In this document: in pieces, positions 42,453-50,001 of the stretch
Position numbering within the stretch: the first letter of the stretch is position 1
How the letters are laid out: the number at the start of each line of letters is the position of its first letter
Assembly: GCF_020911885.1 (NCBI RefSeq)
Contig: NZ_CP087132.1
Coordinates: 1,240,001-1,304,000, forward strand
Length of the DNA stretch: 64,000 bases
Direction of reading: 5' to 3'
DNA from: Flavobacterium acetivorans
GTDB lineage: Bacteria > Bacteroidota > Bacteroidia > Flavobacteriales > Flavobacteriaceae
The notes under the pieces: model-generated
The model's input: only the letters and a program-made list of their open reading frames with translations
The model's database searches: none
Told to the model about the DNA's origin: nothing
Translations under genes and position numbers: made by a program

Positions 42453-44855
42453 ATGAGTTATTCAGATTGGCAGAAAATAGATCTCCATATCCACACAGAT
42501 TGGAGTAGAAAAACAAAGGAAAATGATTATAACGGAAGTTTTTGTGTTGATATTCTCAAACAAAAGCTAAAAGAGAGTCGTGTTAATATTTTTTCCCTAA
42601 CCGATCATAATATAATAAACATTGATGCTTATAATGCCTACTATGATAGTTATAATGAATTTGAGGACCCATTACTTTTACTTGGCGTAGAACTTGACAT
42701 TATTGTTAATACTGAATCAAGAGGTAATAAAACATACCATTCATTAATAATTTTTAATTTCCAGGATAAAACAAACGCAAGAAATATTTCAGATAAATTA
42801 GAAGCCAAATACGCTCAAAATGGTGTTGCAGATAAAGAGAGGGTATTAAATATTGAGGAAGTTATAGAATTATTTCCAGATGATGATTTCTTTTTTATCC
42901 CTCACGCAGGAAATACAAAAAGTATTTTAGATGGCTATAAAGAAAATATTGAAGACGCTCAACGAATGGTTTTGTTAATGCCAAGTGCATTTGAAAAAGT
43001 AGCCGAAAAAGCTAGGCAACAATATAACAAAGGATTTGATAAGGTTTTAGAATATGATTTTAAGAAAAGAAATGATATACCGTATATTAACTTTTCTGAC
43101 AATCATAATATTTCACAATACCCTTGTACCAATAAAGGAGGGCAGGAATGTAAAATCCATCAGTTTTATTATCTAAAAGGAGATAAAAGTTTTGAAGCAT
43201 TGCGTTTAGCTTTTATAGATCCCGAATCTCGAATTAAATCAACACCAGAGCTAGACAAAATTCATCCAACTTTCAACTATATTGAGAAAATAAAGATTAC
43301 TAATAATTCTACATTAACCGATTGTGAGTTAGTATTTAGTCCACACCTAAACACATTAATAGGTGGACGCTCAAGCGGAAAGAGTTTAATGATGACAATT
43401 TTAGGAGATAAAATTGATAGTGTAAATATTGAAAAAAGCAAGTACAATATCGATTACGATCAAATTGAAATTAAGTCAAAATTTGATATGCTTTATGGAG
43501 ACAAAGCATCAATAACAAAAGATGAAATTATCTACATTAAGCAGGGTGATATTGTTAGATATTTTGAAGATAAAAAACTTGAAGATTTAGCAAAAGAAGC
43601 TAATAAAGGGACTCTATATACAGAAACACGTACTCTTTTTACGGAACATAAAAGAACCTTCGATTCTGTAATTGATACCTTTTTAGAAGCATATAGTGTA
43701 AGCTCAAACGATAAAGGACAAAAGTTTATACTTCACGATTCAACTATTGAAAATATATTAAGTGAACATTTTGTATTCAGTTGGAATAAAAACCAGTCGT
43801 TTGAAAAATTAGATCAAACGGATTTGATAACTGAATCAAAAGACTTACTAGATTTAATTAAAGAAAAAAATGCTGAATTAAAAACAAAGACCATTCTTTC
43901 GTTTAAAGAAAATGAGTTAGAAACAATTCAAAATTATGAAGATTTAATCGATGTCAAATTGGAATTAATTTCGAAATTAGATAAACTAAATACAAAAAAA
44001 ATAAGGTTTTTGAATTCAATAGATTCTGTAATCGATAATGTAAATCAACAACTTACCCAAGAAGCAAGAAGTAAGAGTGAATCAAAAAAAATAATTAATG
44101 ATTTAAAAACTAGTATTGAAAAGAAATTTAATTCTAGTGTAATTCTTAAAAAAAGTTCTGATTCTCTTGAAAAATTCAACTATGAATTAAAACAACCTAT
44201 TAAAATTAATGATAGTGTTTCATTAATTCTAGAAATAGAAAAAGTAAATACTATTATTGATTTAATTCTTGAGGGTATTCAAAATGGAGAAAATAATATT
44301 AGTTTATATCTTAATACGTTAGGTCTTCTTAATTCTAAAAAAAGCATTAAAAATTATAGCGATGTAAGTAGTGATTCTCTTCGGAAAAAAATAAGAAAAC
44401 AACTTTCAGATTTATTAAATTCATATGACAATCCAACAGATTATTTGGAATATGAAAATGGTGAAAGTTCCAAAAAGAATAGTCCTGGATATAACTCTGA
44501 AAAATATTTAGAAATAATTTTAAAAAACCCCAAGTCTAAAATTATTTTTATAGATCAACCCGAAGACAATCTTGGGAACAAATTCATTACCGATACATTG
44601 GTAAAACTAATAAGAGAAATTAAATTCAATAAACAAATTTTTTTAGTTACACATAATCCATCAATTGTTGTGTATGGAGATGCTGAAAGCATAATCATAG
44701 CATCAAATCAAAGTAACAAGATTAGCTATAAACAAGTTGTCCTTGAAAATCAAAATGCTCAAAAAGAAATTTGCGGAATACTTGATGGTGGAGAATATAT
44801 CTTCAATATGCGATCTAAAAAATATAACATTAAAAGAATTTTAAAAGATAATTAA
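42453..44855 (+). CDS. PHP-domain/SMC-like ATPase (TrlF-type)
   Basis: This 800-residue protein has an N-terminal PHP phosphoesterase domain with metal ligands in DLHIHTDWS (H12, H14), SLTDHN, IPHAGN and NFSDNHN. An ABC/SMC-type ATPase follows, with Walker A LIGGRSSGKS (about 302-311), a helical coiled-coil middle (about 400-640) and Walker B KIIFIDQPEDNLG (about 694-706), then FLVTHNPS. This layout resembles TrlF-type and other PHP-ATPase proteins found in defence neighbourhoods. It may sense DNA or RNA ends and cut nucleic acid or nucleotides. The next gene begins one base after its stop. Confidence 0.8.
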   Translation: MSYSDWQKIDLHIHTDWSRKTKENDYNGSFCVDILKQKLKESRVNIFSLTDHNIINIDAYNAYYDSYNEFEDPLLLLGVELDIIVNTESRGNKTYHSLIIFNFQDKTNARNISDKLEAKYAQNGVADKERVLNIEEVIELFPDDDFFFIPHAGNTKSILDGYKENIEDAQRMVLLMPSAFEKVAEKARQQYNKGFDKVLEYDFKKRNDIPYINFSDNHNISQYPCTNKGGQECKIHQFYYLKGDKSFEALRLAFIDPESRIKSTPELDKIHPTFNYIEKIKITNNSTLTDCELVFSPHLNTLIGGRSSGKSLMMTILGDKIDSVNIEKSKYNIDYDQIEIKSKFDMLYGDKASITKDEIIYIKQGDIVRYFEDKKLEDLAKEANKGTLYTETRTLFTEHKRTFDSVIDTFLEAYSVSSNDKGQKFILHDSTIENILSEHFVFSWNKNQSFEKLDQTDLITESKDLLDLIKEKNAELKTKTILSFKENELETIQNYEDLIDVKLELISKLDKLNTKKIRFLNSIDSVIDNVNQQLTQEARSKSESKKIINDLKTSIEKKFNSSVILKKSSDSLEKFNYELKQPIKINDSVSLILEIEKVNTIIDLILEGIQNGENNISLYLNTLGLLNSKKSIKNYSDVSSDSLRKKIRKQLSDLLNSYDNPTDYLEYENGESSKKNSPGYNSEKYLEIILKNPKSKIIFIDQPEDNLGNKFITDTLVKLIREIKFNKQIFLVTHNPSIVVYGDAESIIIASNQSNKISYKQVVLENQNAQKEICGILDGGEYIFNMRSKKYNIKRILKDN

Positions 44856-44856
44856 A

Positions 44857-45180
44857 ATGACAGAAAAAATAGCTAAAATATTGTTTGATGAAGATGCTAA
44901 CATTATTACAATTGAGGGTATCGGTTCTAATAATCTTCAAATTGATTACACTGGCGATATTGACTTTACTAATTTAGTAGAAACTTTAACCGTTTTTATT
45001 GAAGAAAACATTTTCATTAAAATTGAAAACACTGATGATTTACCTAAAGAAGGGAAAATTTCAATTGTTTTGGAAACAATAATCGAAATTATTAAAAAAT
45101 ATAATGAAAGCATATCAACAATTGAATCAACTGGACAAGTTTCTTTAGTTAATGACGATGATGATGATTTACCTTTTTAA
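44857..45180 (+). CDS. small acidic protein with SSB-type C-terminal tail
   Basis: This 107-residue protein is strongly acidic and ends in DDDDDLPF. The acidic run followed by a hydrophobic-Pro-Phe end is the tail with which bacterial single-stranded DNA-binding proteins (ending DDDIPF or DDLPF) recruit partners such as RecO, RecQ and PriA. No OB fold is evident in the rest (FDEDANIITIEGIGSNNLQI is a short beta motif). The gene starts one base after the PHP-ATPase stop, so they are translationally coupled. It may let the module mimic or compete with SSB. Confidence 0.7.
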   Translation: MTEKIAKILFDEDANIITIEGIGSNNLQIDYTGDIDFTNLVETLTVFIEENIFIKIENTDDLPKEGKISIVLETIIEIIKKYNESISTIESTGQVSLVNDDDDDLPF

Positions 45181-45232
45181 TTTTAAAATTTTAAAAACAA
45201 TAAACCCAGCATTAACAATTCACCTGTAAATA

Positions 45233-45364
45233 ATGAGTGAGATACAAAACATAGAATGGAAATAAAGTTGGCACGAGGTTATTGAATATGATAATAAAGA
45301 ATTGGAAGAATTAATACTAGCAAGAATGACAAAAGTTGGAGCTGAAATTTCGCAAACATTATGA
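45233..45364 (+). pseudogene. AlbA_2/Schlafen-type ATPase gene remnant
   Basis: The reading MSEIQNIEWK, stop, SWHEV matches the usual start of AlbA_2-domain proteins (EWKxSW). A TAA replaces one codon and nearly all of the gene is missing. The frame then runs to a stop overlapping the next ATG. Confidence 0.45.
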
Positions 45365-46026
45365 ACTATATTCACAGTACATCAGCTTTTCATGTAACTT
45401 GGTTAAGTAGATTAAATCCTATTTACAGAATTTTAAGTGATATTCAATATGTTGAAGATTTTTTTGAGAATGGAAATATTTATCTATCAAGTTTTAAAAA
45501 TTTTAAAAAATATGAAGATGAAATGCAAGGTGATAGAACTGAAGGACAAAATCTAGTTGGTGGATTTAATGGCAAAGACGCTAGCCAATATGTATCTTAT
45601 GAAGGTGGGATCAACGCTTATGTACTGTGTGCTACAAATTCTTTGAATGAAAATGTAATTAAGGATTTTAAAGGTATAGGTGCAATAAAAATAAAAGATT
45701 CAGTAAATTTTGGTAAAGAAATAGCAAGGAAATTACCTTTTGTTAATACCGGTATTGAAGGAGATTGTATATATGGAGATTCTAAAGTTCAAATATTAGA
45801 AAATGAACAGAATAAAGCATTTCATGATATTGACTTTGAAAATCCAATTATAATGAAAGAGGAATTATCCCAAATAACTTTAGGGGTTGAAATGTTTATG
45901 AAGCATAAAAAATATGAGCATCAACAAGAACACAGGTTATTATGGTTTTCTGAAGTTCAAATTGAAAACGGAATAGTTATTCATTGTCCCGAGGCAATTA
46001 AATATTGTGATAAAATAATTTTTTGA
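45361..46026 (+). CDS. DUF2971-like protein
   Basis: This 221-residue protein has the features of the DUF2971 family: an early YIHSTSAFHVTWLSRL-type helix, LSSFKNFKKYEDEMQGDR, and the conserved end segment KKYEHQQEHRLLWF. Members are of unknown biochemistry and often lie in defence islands. The next gene, a truncated SIR2-like gene, follows within 15 bp, so the two were probably an operon. Confidence 0.6.
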   Translation: MNYIHSTSAFHVTWLSRLNPIYRILSDIQYVEDFFENGNIYLSSFKNFKKYEDEMQGDRTEGQNLVGGFNGKDASQYVSYEGGINAYVLCATNSLNENVIKDFKGIGAIKIKDSVNFGKEIARKLPFVNTGIEGDCIYGDSKVQILENEQNKAFHDIDFENPIIMKEELSQITLGVEMFMKHKKYEHQQEHRLLWFSEVQIENGIVIHCPEAIKYCDKIIF

Positions 46027-46040
46027 AAGGCATATTTGAA

Positions 46041-46380
46041 ATGGAAGAAATAAAAGAAACAGTATTTACAGTAATTCAAAATTATCTAAAAACACCTCCT
46101 GTAATTATCTGGGGCTCTGGAGCAACAGTCCCTTTTGGACTTCCTAGTATGAATACACTAAATGGGATTTTAAAAAATAATATTTCAGAGTTTGATAAAG
46201 ATTGTGAGAATCTTGAAGTTGAACTTGGTAAAGAAAAGTATCATGAAGTAAGGTTTGAAATACAAGATGTCATAGGCGGAAAAGATAATGTTTGTGGTCA
46301 AGCCCAAAAATCACAAACAGGGACGCCAGGAAATTACAAAATAGTATCTAAAGGATTAATTTATATAAAAAAAGCTGGCT
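46041..46380 (+). pseudogene. truncated SIR2-like gene fused to foreign sequence
   Basis: From the ATG at 46041 it reads the N-terminal part of a defence-type SIR2 NADase (PPVIIWGSGATVPFGLPSMN, the glycine-rich NAD-binding start). After about 70-80 residues similarity to SIR2 seems to stop and a different, frame-shifted sequence follows, which leads into an RHS toxin end. The catalytic half is lost, so it should be inactive. Confidence 0.55.
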
Positions 46381-46383
46381 TTA

Positions 46384-46587
46384 AACAGTGTAAGACACGT
46401 TGCAAGTGTAGCTGGTCACGAATTAAATCACGTTGCAGATTATATAAGCGGTAATTATGCTGGATGGCTAAATCAATTCGGAAATAATGCCCGTTCAGAA
46501 GTTAAGGCTTATGGTTGGGAACAAAGTATGGGTTCTCCTTACTTTAATAGTCAGATGTATAATCAATTTTTAAATCTAACTAAATGA
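46384..46587 (+). pseudogene. RHS-type toxin C-terminal remnant, HExxH domain
   Basis: In this frame the DNA encodes VASVAGHELNHVADYISGNY, then SEVKAYGWEQSM, and a stop. HELNH is an HExxH zinc-peptidase motif, and the segment resembles the end of a polymorphic RHS toxin. The frame is closed upstream (stop at 46366). The stop overlaps the ATG of the next gene (ATGA), as in toxin-immunity pairs. Confidence 0.55.
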
Positions 46588-46616
46588 TGAAAACTAACCT
46601 AAAAACTGATATGTTT

Positions 46617-47063
46617 ATGAAAAAGATATTCTTTCTTTTCTTATTAGCATCAAATATTTCATTTAGTCAAAATCAAATGGGAGATATTCAAAAAAAATAT
46701 TACACATTTTGTCATAGTGATTTAACTCCTCTTGAAAAAATTGAAGCATATCCTAATTTTCCATTAGAAGATTTATGTTCTATAAAATCTTGTTTTAGAA
46801 GTATTAGTTATGAAGAAATAAATAAAGTGATTTACAAAAGATTAATTGAACTTGCGATTAAAAATTTTAATGACGGAATATTACTTTACCTAATAGATGG
46901 AAAAAAAAGTGTAAAATGTGCCGACAAAAAAAATCTAAATATAGATGATGATAATGGATTTATATACATCAGTATAGATGATTTTATCAATGCAAAGGAA
47001 ATAACTATTGCAAAAGAACTTTATAATAATGAGACAAAAAAACTTCTCAAAAATAAAATGTAG
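46617..47063 (+). CDS. possible immunity protein, secreted
   Basis: This protein of about 148 residues has a clear signal peptide (KKIFFLFLLASNISFSQ) when started at the ATG at 46617. Earlier ATGs at 46584 and 46587 overlap the stop of the toxin remnant and would add 10-11 residues. It has six cysteines and a helical C-terminus. Directly following a toxin end, it is most likely the cognate periplasmic immunity protein. It is preserved although the toxin is broken. Confidence 0.55.
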   Translation: MKKIFFLFLLASNISFSQNQMGDIQKKYYTFCHSDLTPLEKIEAYPNFPLEDLCSIKSCFRSISYEEINKVIYKRLIELAIKNFNDGILLYLIDGKKSVKCADKKNLNIDDDNGFIYISIDDFINAKEITIAKELYNNETKKLLKNKM

Positions 47064-47078
47064 TTCAAAAAAAAGACA

Positions 47079-47122
47079 TAGAACCAGAAAACCCGAGCAA
47101 TAGCTCGGGTTTTCTGGTTCTA
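47079..47122 (+). terminator. long perfect hairpin after the immunity-like gene
   Basis: AGAACCAGAAAACCCGAGC and GCTCGGGTTTTCTGGTTCT form a 19-bp perfect stem with a four-base loop. No T tract follows the full stem, but GCTCGGGTTTT inside it can act as a terminator. Confidence 0.7.
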
Positions 47123-47192
47123 TAAAGTTGCTATATTTTCAGCAAAGAAATCTTTAAAGTAGCTCCTTGAACACCATTTTGAGAGACTTTTT

Positions 47193-47473
47193 TTAGTAGT
47201 TTTGTGGCAGGTATAAATCTCTGAAATTATCATCCCATTTTACTGCAGCTAGTGCTGGTAAATGCATTGCTTTGCGCAAGTGTCTATTTCCGCTTTTTGA
47301 TATTCGAGGTTTTCCTTTTACCGATGTTCCGGATTGTTTTTCTTTAACATCAAGTCCTGCATAACTTGTCAATTGTCTCTTGCTTCGTATGAGTTCAAAA
47401 CCATTAGTTTCCGCCAAAATAATAACAGCAGTTAGCTCACCTATACCAGGTATTGTACAGATATTCTCTATCT
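47193..47473 (-). pseudogene. IS110-family transposase C-terminal fragment
   Basis: The frame encodes ICTIPGIGELTAVIILAETN, SYAGLDVKEKQSGTS and ISKSGNRHLRKAM, the Transposase_20 region of IS110 enzymes. The N-terminal DEDD domain is missing; the open frame continues into an unrelated IS end to an ATG near 47522. The C-terminus seems nearly complete. Confidence 0.75.
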
Positions 47474-47476
47474 GGA

Positions 47477-47540
47477 TATTCCGCTGTAAAGGTCGCCACG
47501 ATTCCGCTACAAAGTGCACCATGATTCCGCTACAAAGTGG
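47477..47540. mobile_element. IS21-like terminal repeats
   Basis: ATTCCGCTGTAAAGG, ATTCCGCTACAAAGTGCACC and ATTCCGCTACAAAGTGG follow at 23-bp steps. Multiple direct terminal sites of this kind are found at ends of IS21-family elements. No istA or istB is adjacent. Confidence 0.45.
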
Positions 47541-47547
47541 TTCTTCG

Positions 47548-47760
47548 TCAATTTTGGTGATCTAAAATCGATTTGGACAACACTATTTTTCTTAACGATT
47601 GGAATCCAGCCCTTCCATACATCATCCTTTTTATGTTCTTAAGTCTATTAACCTGGCCTTCAACTTGCCCATTACTATATGGAGTAATCACTGCATTGTT
47701 AACAGCCTCATAGTCTCTTAATAGATTTTTAGCAAAATTTTTGATGACTGGACTATCAAC
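47548..47760 (-). pseudogene. ISL3-family transposase C-terminal remnant
   Basis: The minus strand is open for 71 codons and reads LLRDYEAVNNAVITPYSNGQ, VEGQVNRLKNIKRMMYGRAG and FQSLRK, the conserved end of ISL3 transposases (SNGxxEGxxNRLKxxKRxMYGRA). It is cut off at 47760, where the first REP copy begins. Confidence 0.75.
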
Positions 47761-47985
47761 CCAGCTCTCCGAAGTGTTCCATAAAAAAAAACATTCTTAA
47801 AATTCTAGGGTGCTGTGCGAAGTCTCCCGACACCAGCTCTCCGAAGTGTTCCATAAAAAAAAACATTCTTAAAATTCTAGGGTGCTGTGCGAAGTCTCCC
47901 GACACCAGCTCTCCGAAGTGTTCCATAAAAAATAAACATTCTTAAAAATCTAGGGCGCTGTGCGAAGTCTCCTGACTTCGTACCC
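47761..47985 (+). repeat. three tandem REP elements
   Basis: Copies start at 47761, 47833 and 47905 (72-bp step). The first two stop after GTCTCCCGACA. The third has the full hairpin CGAAGTC-TCCT-GACTTCG (47963-47980). They lie directly upstream of the RAYT gene. Confidence 0.9.
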
Positions 47986-48085
47986 ACAAAGTTGAGGTTG
48001 AGCCACAACGTGAGCAACAAAAACAAGTCAAAAAAGGCAAGTATTTATTTGTAGTAAAAAACTATTATATTTGAATTAAAAAGAT

Positions 48086-48685
48086 ATGTCAGAGGGGTAT
48101 AAAATAAGAGATCAAACTTTGCCTCATTTTATCACAGCAACCGTTGTAGATTGGGTTGATGTTTTTACAAGAAAAAATTACAGAGACATAGTTGTAGCAT
48201 GTTTAGAATATTGTATTACAAACAAAGCAATGGTTTTGTATGGCTATGTAATTATGAGCAATCACATCCACATGGTAGTGCAATCGGGCGATGGAGAATT
48301 GTCGGATTTGTTGCGAGATTTCAAGAAATTTACGGCTACAAAAATATTAGAAAAGATAAAATCAGATCCAGAGAGTCGACGAGAATGGATGTTGGAGCGT
48401 TTTAAATTAGCAACCGAAAGTCATTCTAGAAACAAAAACTATCAGTTTTGGCAGTACGGCAATCATCCTGAAGAAATTTATAGCAACCAATTTATGTGGT
48501 CAAAGTTGGATTATATCCATCTTAATCCTGTGCGTGCTGGTATTGTCGAGAAAGCATCGCATTATATTTATTCCAGTGCCAGTAATTATGTTTCAGATAC
48601 AGGATTACTAAAAATTGAAAAAGCAGACAATCCTATTGTTGATGTTTTGAATTTGAATAATTTTACTAAATATAATGAATATTGA
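48086..48685 (+). CDS. REP-associated tyrosine transposase (RAYT)
   Basis: This 199-residue Y1/HUH transposase of the IS200/IS605-like class has HUH histidines in MSNHIHMVV, a downstream tyrosine in the YNQ-like region and the family motif LDYIHLNPVRAGIVEKASHY. It handles single-stranded REP hairpins. The -7 box TATATTTG (48066-48073) lies 12 bp before the ATG. Three REPs precede it and one inverted copy follows, the classic arrangement. The gene appears intact. Confidence 0.85.
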   Translation: MSEGYKIRDQTLPHFITATVVDWVDVFTRKNYRDIVVACLEYCITNKAMVLYGYVIMSNHIHMVVQSGDGELSDLLRDFKKFTATKILEKIKSDPESRREWMLERFKLATESHSRNKNYQFWQYGNHPEEIYSNQFMWSKLDYIHLNPVRAGIVEKASHYIYSSASNYVSDTGLLKIEKADNPIVDVLNLNNFTKYNEY

Positions 48686-48716
48686 GTTTGACAAAGTAGG
48701 GACGGAATATTGGAAC

Positions 48717-48782
48717 GGGTACGAAGTCGGGAGACTTCGCACAGCAACCCTGACTTTTAGGAAACACTTCGAAGAGCTGGGG
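48717..48782 (-). repeat. inverted REP element downstream of RAYT
   Basis: Read on the minus strand it repeats CCAGCTCTTCGAAGTGTTTCC and ends in the hairpin CGAAGTC-TCCC-GACTTCG, in inverse orientation to the copies at 47761-47985. Together they bracket the transposase. Confidence 0.85.
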
Positions 48783-48784
48783 CC

Positions 48785-48910
48785 ATTTTCGATAAAAAAT
48801 ATTATTTACACCGGGATTATCTGGGAAGTATAATTGTCATCTCTGACGAGGCAGCTGTGGCGGTAGAAAGACGCCAATTTGATGCTTGGGGTAATCTCTT
48901 CCATACCTAA
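48785..48910 (+). pseudogene. RHS-repeat protein core remnant
   Basis: The frame encodes YYLHRDYLGSIIVISDEAA, then VERRQFDAWGNL and a stop. This is the conserved RHS core closing motif (HRDYLGS...FDAWG). The 5' side is cut off at the REP. It may belong to the same RHS locus as the toxin end at 46.4 kb. Confidence 0.7.
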
Positions 48911-49183
48911 AAGCAAAATAAAAAAGATCAGTTCCGCAAACGTCTCCTGACTTTGCGTCCCTTTCAAATTGGTGATAATGATAATACAGTTTTAAAAATA
49001 GATTAGAATTGGTTTGGGCACAAGCAATATGTTAGCCTCGGGAAAGCCAATGACCCATAACCGGAAACCCACAAGAACCTCCCTTAAATCAAAAAAAAGC
49101 CCAGACCTTAAGGTCTGGACTCAAGACTCACAACAGAGTCATCCTGAGCTTGCCGAAGGACACAACTCACATCAGGAAAAGTT
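48911..49183. other. intergenic region with terminator and REP-like repeat
   Basis: Holds no gene. A stretch near 48965-49025 resembles one near 51405-51465 (ATACAGTTTTA...GCACAAGC versus ACTACAGTTTTA...GCACGAGC), suggesting an old duplication. A terminator lies at 49092-49122 and a CATCCTGAGCTTGCCGAAGG repeat at about 49141-49160. Confidence 0.45.
49092..49122 (-). terminator. terminator of the small-protein cassette
   Basis: On the minus strand GTCCAGACC and GGTCTGGGC flank a TTAA loop, followed by eight Ts. It ends the transcript of the genes at 49184-50757. Confidence 0.8.
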
Positions 49184-49369
49184 TCATTTCTTCTCCTTTC
49201 GAACCAGTTTTTTGAGCAGGACCGAGATGGCAAAACTAACAACTGCGCCAATAATTGCCAGCACAATGGTTTTCAATAAGTCTTCCGATTGTAAATTCGG
49301 TAGCACACTCAAAAAAGTACCACTGGCAGTCCCTATGAGCGGACTGTTACTCGTTTGCATCAGGATCAT
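49184..49369 (-). CDS. small membrane protein
   Basis: This 61-residue protein has one transmembrane helix (LLKTIVLAIIGAVVSFAISV) and a basic end (KKLVRKEKK). An alternative ATG is three codons later (49360). It overlaps the end of the preceding 76-codon gene by 23 bp, indicating coupled translation. Function unknown. Its first part is duplicated at 22703-22831. Confidence 0.55.
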   Translation of the reverse strand: MILMQTSNSPLIGTASGTFLSVLPNLQSEDLLKTIVLAIIGAVVSFAISVLLKKLVRKEKK

Positions 49370-49574
49370 AATTAGGCTCGCCAGTCAGCTGACTTACAGC
49401 CGATAATACACCACCGGCAACAGCCAGATAACCGCCTATCGAAACAAGGGTCAAAGGCAAGGCTACTGGTGCAGCAATAATACTGCCGCCAACCGCCGCC
49501 AAGGCAAGCCCGATATTTCGAAGCATTTTAAAAAATTTTGGAGTGGGAGCTTTCGCTCGTTTGATAACATTCAT
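49347..49574 (-). CDS. small holin-like membrane protein
   Basis: About 75 residues from the ATG at 49574. A basic start (KRAKAPTPKFFKML) is followed by two glycine/alanine-rich hydrophobic helices (GLALAAVGGSIIAAPVALP, VSIGGYLAVAGGVLSAVS) with a short turn. The shape recalls phage holins, but that is only an analogy. An upstream TTG-type extension overlaps the previous gene and is unlikely. It belongs to a four-gene minus-strand cassette. Confidence 0.55.
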   Translation of the reverse strand: MNVIKRAKAPTPKFFKMLRNIGLALAAVGGSIIAAPVALPLTLVSIGGYLAVAGGVLSAVSQLTGEPNYDPDANE

Positions 49575-49605
49575 AATTTTATTTTTTTGCAATTCCCTTA
49601 AGGAA

Positions 49606-50001
49606 TCAAGATTGAACAATTAATAAAATACTCTCTTTTGCATCCAGTTCAGGATAAACCACCGTTTGAAGCTTTCTAAAGGCTTGTTTCGATTGGAGCC
49701 CTAATCCAAAACCTGAATGTTGACTAACAGGAGCAATACAACCCCGTAGTTCGTTCAAGGCATTGTTAGCCGGATGAAACAAAATCAAACTCCTGTTCGG
49801 AACATTCAAAACTTCCAAATGCCATCCAAATCGGCTACTGTAGCGCTTTTCTATAAAGTATTCCCCCTCAGGAATACAGGAAACTTGACTAAGATTGTCT
49901 TTCCATGGCAATTCAATCGTATGACAGATTATTGTGCCTTCATGTACAAGCTTCCCGTTAGTTCCTTCGGGGAAATACGTTCTGGTCAATACCAAAACCA
50001 T
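49606..50001 (-). CDS. DUF5675-like protein
   Basis: This 131-residue protein matches the DUF5675 type: LVLTRTYFPEGTNGKL, CHTIELPWKDN, CIPEGEYFIEKRYSSRFG and an end region with GLGLQSKQAF. Members occur in phage-like or secretion-related cassettes, and a peptidoglycan-related role has been suggested without proof as far as I know. Its ATG follows the stop of the upstream gene directly, so they are coupled. Confidence 0.7.
   Translation of the reverse strand: MVLVLTRTYFPEGTNGKLVHEGTIICHTIELPWKDNLSQVSCIPEGEYFIEKRYSSRFGWHLEVLNVPNRSLILFHPANNALNELRGCIAPVSQHSGFGLGLQSKQAFRKLQTVVYPELDAKESILLIVQS

Noticed and set aside
49014..49406. 130-codon plus-strand ORF
   Set aside because: It runs through a terminator and a REP-like repeat and then antisense to two coupled membrane-protein genes.
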